From Hericium rajendrae (taxonomy: Eukaryota > Basidiomycota > Agaricomycetes > Russulales > Hericiaceae), in NCBI GenBank assembly GCA_033439255.1, contig CM065892.1:124001-188000 (forward strand): a stretch of 64,000 bases of DNA. Reading direction: 5' to 3'. The notes beneath the pieces are model-generated. The model worked only from the letters and a program-made list of their open reading frames with translations, made no database searches and was not told the origin of the DNA. The translations under genes were made by a program, and so were the position numbers. Shown piece after piece: positions 58,214 through 64,000 of this stretch (position 1 is the first letter of the stretch; each line of letters opens with the position of its first letter).

Positions 58214-59910
58214 ATGGCTGATATCCAGGCACTGGAGCCGGATGTGTTAACTGAGGCGCCCCTTCTCCTTGGGGGATTTATCCAGGCGGTCTTGCAAGGG
58301 ATTATCTTCGCGCAGGCAATGAAATACTGGGGCAACCCGCTAGACGACACGCGCCGCATGAAGGCATACGTCATGGTGCTAGTATTGCTATCTGCGTAAG
58401 TGTCCACGCCGTGCTGCTATCCGGGCCCATGCTGAATGTACTCAGCTTGCAGACAAGCCTAATTGTGTATAAGCAGTGGATCGTGCTAGTGATGCACAAA
58501 CATTGGGTGAGCATCGCGCTATATCCCTGATCTGCGAAAGATACTGATCGGGGATTTTATGCAAGTCGTCGAGCCCGCTTAACTGGTCCCAGCTGTTCGT
58601 TAATGGGCTGCTATGCGGCGTTTGCGAGACATTCCTCATCCGTCGGTGCTGGAAAGTACGTATCCGCCAGATTGCTCACATCACTACTAATTGAGCTCCG
58701 CCTTTTCCCAGGCGACCAAGAAGAACACATGGGTCCTTATCTTTCTGGTGCTGATAGGTCTCGCTGTCTTCGGCGCAAACTTGTGTTTGGTGAGATCTAC
58801 CATCTATCAATGTCATCTATTATCTCACGCCATTGACCCCCCATATTCAGGCGGTAGGTATCGGTCAAGTGTCCAAATATGAGGTTCCCAACAATGACGT
58901 ATGCGACCTTTTCTCCTGTTCTGAGTAAAATCTCACTGTCAGGCCTGCAGCCTCTGGACTCCGACTGGTATTTTCCTGTAAGTTCGACTTCGATGTATTC
59001 CACCATCCTCCATTCATTATATCGCGCTGCAGATGGCATTTGCATTCAATTTATGGATTGTGGGGTCTCTGAGTAAGTCAGACAGCATCATCTGTATATC
59101 AACGACACTGACTGTCCGACAGCGCTGGACGTCATCGTCACATCAATCTGTAAGGACCTCCCGCGGTAGGTAGAATTCGCGCTGATAATACGCCAGTGAC
59201 GGTCTATCTATGGCGGTCGAAGACAGGCCTGGGATATCTGGACAAGGCTCTTAAGCACATCATCAGCATTACTTGGGAATCTGCAGCCCTCCCATGTGCG
59301 ACCATGGTGATCACAACGGGCTTGTACCACTCTAAGCCAGTGAGCCAGTCCGTCTGTTGGTGTATATTCTAATTGAATCGACCATCCGCCACAGCCCAGG
59401 TCCCGTCACCTCGTTCTCTTGTTTGTTCTGCTTGCGGGAAAATTCTATGTCCTCGGTATCCTCCGGACTTTGAACTCTCGTGGGAGGTTGCGCAAAAAAA
59501 TGAAGTCTACTGACTTCTGCCGCCAGTCGCTCGGCGATTGGCAGTGGGATCAAGAACCCGTTGTCGGGACCATACCACCGATGGAAGAGGTGGGCCGGAT
59601 TTTTTGCAATGTCTCCTTCTCAATGACGCTGAATATTCGCTTGGAGGTGCTCGTGTCACCCTCTACAGTATTGTCGAATCCCTCCGCTTATGCACACCGG
59701 AATACAGAATCGACGATTGTGGCGAGTGAGGACGAGTCGCAATCCGCAGGATCCAATTGGAAAGGGAAGAAGCTAAGCGAGGATACGACCGAGTCGAGGT
59801 CCAATTGCGGGAGTATTCCATCAGGATCTGGCATCTCGCGAGCACGTCTAGAGGACGAGGGAATTTGTAGCATACAAATTCCAAGACGGACCGAAGAATC
59901 AGATAGCTGA
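58214..59910 (+). CDS. DUF6534-like polytopic membrane protein, copy B
   Basis: A close paralogue of copy A with the same exon plan. It starts MADIQALEPDVLTEAPLLLG at 58214. Segments include GGFIQAVLQGIIFAQAMKYW, RMKAYVMVLVLLSAL, SLIVYKQWIVLVMHKHW, NWSQLFVNGLLCGVCETFL, NTWVLIFLVLIGLAVFGAN, YLWRSKTGLGYLDKALKHII and LVLLFVLLAGKFYVLGILRT. The tail MKSTDFCRQSLGDWQWDQE is identical in both. It differs from A in the Ser-rich end (SRARLEDEGICSIQIPRRTE) and stops at 59908-59910. No frameshift or lost splice site was found. Role unknown; a sensory or receptor-like function is only guessed from topology. Confidence 0.75.
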
Positions 59911-60164
59911 GGGCGCACGAATGAATGTGTATATACTTTTTGGACTGAGGGCTTCGGACAGGGAGTACTGACACTTGACAAACTCTGCTAAGGACAAACG
60001 TGTGTTGGAATCGATCTATCGGATTTAACGTAACGAGGCAATCTGCCCAAGGACCCCACGCAAGTGACCTTTATGGAAGCAGATAGCGGATTTGACGGAA
60101 GCCCGCCTCTTTGAAGCTTGATGCCAATGTTCACAGAGTGCACGGTTTGTATCCACCCATCATC

Positions 60165-62258
60165 ATGGCCGGCATACATCTAGGACAAGAGCTGCCAGAG
60201 TCTGCAGAGAGGCTCGTTGTTGAAACGCGCTTCGGGCCGCTGACCGGCGGGCGCGCTCGCAACGGCGCTGCGGTATTCCTAGGTGCGAAGTCCCCATATC
60301 CCGGTACGGAGACAGACTGCTGATAAATTATCATCAAAAGAGGTTCCTTATGCACTACCTCCTGTGAGGTTCCAAGATCCAGTCGCGTTGCCCCCATCGT
60401 ATCGTTACGAGGCTAAGGACTACATTTTTGAGAACTCTTGTGAGCAACTTGGACAAGTCCGATCACCAGCAGTGATCCGAATTTATGACCTTTGCAGATG
60501 CCGCACAGCCTCTCAATGACGGACAGACTGCTGGTATGTCAAGTTTCCGCCATTCGTGACATGTTTTCGAGCATGATTTTGCCTGCAGGCATGCCTTTCG
60601 AGGATAAAGTCGGTCTAGGAAACCCGACAGAGAATCCGTGAGCAGGAGTTTTATATTCAAGCAAAGATACATTCTGATTACTTCCTCTCAGTCTCTTTGT
60701 TAATGTCATAATACCCCCGGAATACCCCTCGAAGAAGGGCTTCCCTGTTCATGTGTACTTACACGGAGGGTAATGTACTTCGTTGCTGACGCTATCTTGT
60801 TCTGATCTAGATGGTCTAGCTTCCTCCAGTTCGGATCGCCTCATGGATTTAGCAGCCCAGGGCAGTATGCAGCTGCCGAGCGCTCGGTAATATGGGTCAA
60901 TGTTGGCTACCGTTTGTCTGTGTTCGGCTTTCTGGCTTGTGATGAGCCCCGGGTCGACGGAAATTTCGGGTTCAAGGACCAATGGCTGGCCCTTCAATGG
61001 ATCAAAGAGAACATTGGATCGTTTGGTGGTATTGTTCTCACTCATTTCTTGTTCGCGACTTGCACCTCATCAATAATGCAGGCAATCCCGACGATATCCA
61101 TCTCGCTGGCTTCTCCGCAGGTTATGACGCCCTGTTTGATTGCGCGGCTGAAAGCACTGACACCTTTCTGTAGGCGCTCATTCGGTCCACCAGATCCTTC
61201 ATCACGTATCCCGACTGCCCGAGGGAGTCAAAGCCCCCTTCCACTCTGCCGTTCTCCACTCGAATGCAATGCTGTACGCCCCACCCGCATCCAAAACAAA
61301 ATATACTGACGTGCCCTCCGCAGAACAACGCCAAAGCGCCCCTCCGAGCTGCGCCTCCAGTTCCGAACGCTCTGCCGCGCGCTCGAGCTCGACCCCGCCG
61401 ATCCCTCCGTGCTCGCGACTTTGCGAGATACCGCAAAGGTCCCCGCACAGACACTCACTGATCTCATCACCGCCGAGAAACTTGGCCCGCACGGCACGTT
61501 CCGCGGCACCCTCGACGGCGCATGGCTCTCCGACTCGCCAGACCCGATGGCATGGCAGCGCTCCGGCGACCTCGCGCGCGGCCTGCAGGCGCACGGCGTG
61601 CGCAGCGTCGTGATCGGCAACGTGTCCGAGGAGTGGTACCTCTACGCCATCGCGCACCCCATCGAGCGCGCCGCCGATGTCGCGCTGAACCTCAAACGCT
61701 ACTACCCCGCGGAGACCGTGGCGCAGCTCCTGCCGCTCTACGAAGAGCTGCCGGAGGACGCACCCGCGGATGCGTGTGCGCGGCGCTTCGGCGAGGTGCT
61801 CAGCGACGGGCAGATATACCTGCCCGTGCGGCTGCTCCACCGGGACCTGCTCGCCCACGGCTTCCCCGTGTTCCGATACGAGATACGGTGGGCACCCGAG
61901 CAGGTGCGCGCGCGCGTGAAAGGTGAGCTCGTCTGCACATATCGAGCGGCGCAGTATCTCCGAGTCTAAATCGGCCGCAGGATACGTCACGCATGGGACG
62001 GATCGGCCATTTTGGGCAATGCGGCTGCCGGTGCTGGAGGAGCCCCAGGTACAGATCGCCCGGGCGTGGCTAGCGGCTGTAGCGGACGAGGTGCAGGCGC
62101 TGGAGCGTGATGGTCGGTCTGGGCACGGTGTGCGGGAGATGCTCACCCTCGAGGAAGGCGGGAAGATCAGGTGGGCCGAAGATACGCAGTGGGATGAGCT
62201 AATGCGACTGAGGCACGTCTTCCCTGGTGAGGACGAGATACCAGGAGCCTCGGGCTGA
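60165..62258 (+). CDS. Type-B carboxylesterase
   Basis: An alpha/beta-hydrolase that cleaves carboxylic esters; no signal peptide is seen, so probably intracellular. The ATG at 60165 starts MAGIHLGQELPESAERLVVE. Exons read in phase through EVPYALPPVRFQDPVALPP, the disulfide region DYIFENSCEQ or its spliced form, NDGQTAGMPFEDKVGLGNP, the oxyanion motif VHVYLHGGW, VNVGYRLSVFGFLACDEPRV, NFGFKDQWLALQWIKENIGS, and the nucleophile IHLAGFSAG (GxSxG). The second half includes ELRLQFRTLCRALELDPADP, SVVIGNVSEEWYLYAI and YVTHGTDRPFWAM, whose His is the likely catalytic base. The end is GEDEIPGASG and TGA. Ten or more exons. Substrate unknown. Converges on the permease. Confidence 0.88.
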
Positions 62259-62483
62259 AGAGTATCGCGGGGAGATCAGCATCTTCCCATTGGGCATGCC
62301 GTACGACGGGCGGGTCTCCGGTTGTCCTTCTGCACCAACTATCTCATCCCGTTCTCCAATTTGTCCGTACCTCCGACGACGAAATCTAGCTGCGTATGCC
62401 TTATCTCTTGCTCCGATGACGTTACTTCGTATGCAGATAGTAAGATTATACATTTGATATTCCCCAGCACCGTGCCGATCTGA

Positions 62484-64000
62484 TTACTCTTTTCTGGGGG
62501 ATTCCTCCCGGGAGGGTGTGGACGTGAGGTTCGAGATTGGTCCTGTGAACCACTTCCTGGCAGACACGATCCAGGAACCTGCTGCGAAGATAAACACGCC
62601 CATGATGATCACGACTGAGTAATCTGGCAGGCGTAATCGTGAGCGATATATAATGTCGGAAAGTGCACTTAAACGTACTCATGGCGTCGGCGGTCGGGGC
62701 AGAGCCCGATGGGAAGATGAGGAGGACGTCAATGAACGACACCCAGGCGACCGCCACAATTCCGATTGGAGTATACCACCGTCCAAGTGAGAACGGGCCC
62801 GGGACAAGCTTGTCACGCCCAGAGGTTATGCGGAGAAGGATCGGCGTCGCATAGGATGTGTAGAGCCCGATCACCGCAGCGCTGCGGAAGGCAGCCCGTC
62901 AGCAGTCCTTTTCCAGTGTTCGCAGACGGTAGAGCGCACCCTGCAAGGGAGGACAGAGCCGCCTCGGAAAAGCCGAGCAGGCCGCATATCGCAGAACCGA
63001 GTATGACAAGCCAAACTGCGTTCACTGGTGTCTGCGTGTAGCGGTTGATCTGCTTCCACCAATGCGAGCCCGGCAGCGCATTGTCCCGCGCGAACGCGAA
63101 CACCACGCGTGACGCGTCAACGCCTTGCGCGGCGCCGGTGACATACTGGGATATCGCTCAGTCAGCATGATCGGCCGGTATCATGTGCGGGCACACCTGG
63201 ACGACGACGATGAAGCTCCATATGGCTAGCATGCCCCGTTTGCCGAGCGTGTCGAGGAAGAGCTGCCCCATGGGCAGCGGCAGGTCGCTGCCCAGCAGGT
63301 CCGGCACAGACCGTGTGGCATAGGACGCAGCAATGAAAAGCGCCCAGCCGAAGGTCTGTGTGGCCAGGACGCCGACCATGATTGCGATGGGCGCTGCGCG
63401 CGCTGCCCCAGCGACTTCTTCGGAGATATGGGCGGCCGAATCGTCTGTCCCGCGCGTGGTCAGCAAGCATCGAAACGAGGCAAGAGTGAATCGAACGTAC
63501 ATCCCGTCAGGGTCCACATGGGCGACGTGAATGCGAGCAGGAAGGCCCAGCCGTCTTGCAGAGATCCGATGTTAACACTGAGATTACTCATTCAGAGGAA
63601 GACACGCGTACTGTTGGCCCATCCGGTGTTATTTTCGAACATTGTCCATGCATCCTTGCTTGAAACTTTGTTGTCGCCAGCACCGACTACCAAAGCAACA
63701 ATCGCTGCTATGCTCGTCCCGACTGCCGGGAACTCAGACGTGCTTTCTTCATCATTCGCAGCTAGACGCACCGTTGATCACGACATAGAACAGGTTTAAT
63801 CTAGCCAGGACACGCGTCGCCGCGGAACACACGACCCCATGCGAGAGCAAGATCGCGATGAGAATGCCGTATGTCGCACCAGATCCCAACACGGTCTCTC
63901 CGTCGGAGCCAACGGCGATGGCTGTAGTGATCATCTGTGCACTGTTCCGCCCTGTCGGTTCGGCCTGAGCAAATGGACACAAATCACCTACCAAGTGAAA
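62484..64000 (-). CDS. Amino-acid/GABA permease (APC family), N-terminus cut by window edge
   Basis: A 12-helix transporter of the plasma or vacuolar membrane; the sequence seen covers about the last two thirds. Visible segments: ATYGILIAILLSHGVVCSAA, VLARLNLFYVVIN, ANNGWAFLLAFTSPMWTLTG, DDSAAHISEEVAGAARAAPI (the conserved SEE region), AIMVGVLATQTFGWALFIAA, RGMLAIWSFIVVVQ, VTGAAQGVDASRVVFAFARD, LPGSHWWKQINRYTQTPVNA, LVILGSAICGLLGFSEAAL, GLYTSYATPILLRI and SLGRWYTPIGIVAVAWVSF. The stop is TAA at 62484-62486. The pattern fits the GABA/choline/amine permease group (Uga4-like), but the substrate cannot be fixed. Confidence 0.87.

Overview
The window is nuclear DNA of a filamentous basidiomycete, most likely an agaricomycete mushroom-forming or wood-decay fungus. 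The reasons are: almost every gene is cut by several 50-70 nt GT-AG introns; genes lie close together on both strands; most proteins are single-copy eukaryotic housekeeping proteins of fungal type; and a sesquiterpene synthase, a DUF2235 protein and a pair of polytopic membrane proteins resembling DUF6534 proteins belong to families enlarged in Agaricomycetes. No species can be named. There are no operons, rRNA or CRISPR arrays, and I could support no tRNA.

Left part (1-20.5 kb): SEC10 (cut by the left edge), RPC11, RVB2, a stand-alone sesquiterpene synthase, an RRN11-like Pol I factor, RIX1, mitochondrial ribosomal protein uL2m, an acidic clathrin-adaptor accessory candidate, MOB1, glutamate decarboxylase and a U1A/U2B''-type spliceosomal protein. 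Several act in rRNA transcription, ribosome assembly or RNA metabolism.

Middle (20.5-46.5 kb): ceramide synthase, flavocytochrome b2, a DUF2235 hydrolase, a weak and possibly decayed coding stretch, NEM1 phosphatase, ESCRT-III SNF7, GINS subunit PSF2 with two MluI cell-cycle boxes in its promoter, a YVC1-type TRP channel, ARPC3, NOB1, LEU2 (3-isopropylmalate dehydrogenase), a secreted M24 metallopeptidase and PEX14.

Right part (46.5-64 kb): a 1.14-kb non-autonomous DNA transposon with 23-bp terminal inverted repeats and a perfect 8-bp target duplication lies 52 bp upstream of the PEX14 start codon. Two close paralogues of a DUF6534-like membrane protein follow in opposite orientation about 8.7 kb apart. 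Between them are VPS17, RIB1 (GTP cyclohydrolase II), a single-span protein with two PPxY motifs and a coiled-coil/zinc-finger protein with an 18-bp tandem repeat. A type-B carboxylesterase and a GABA/amino-acid permease (cut by the right edge) close the window.

Starts and ends of multi-exon genes were set by reading splice junctions and checking reading phase by hand. Inner exons were not all checked. Functions rest on recognised motifs and family knowledge, with no database search.
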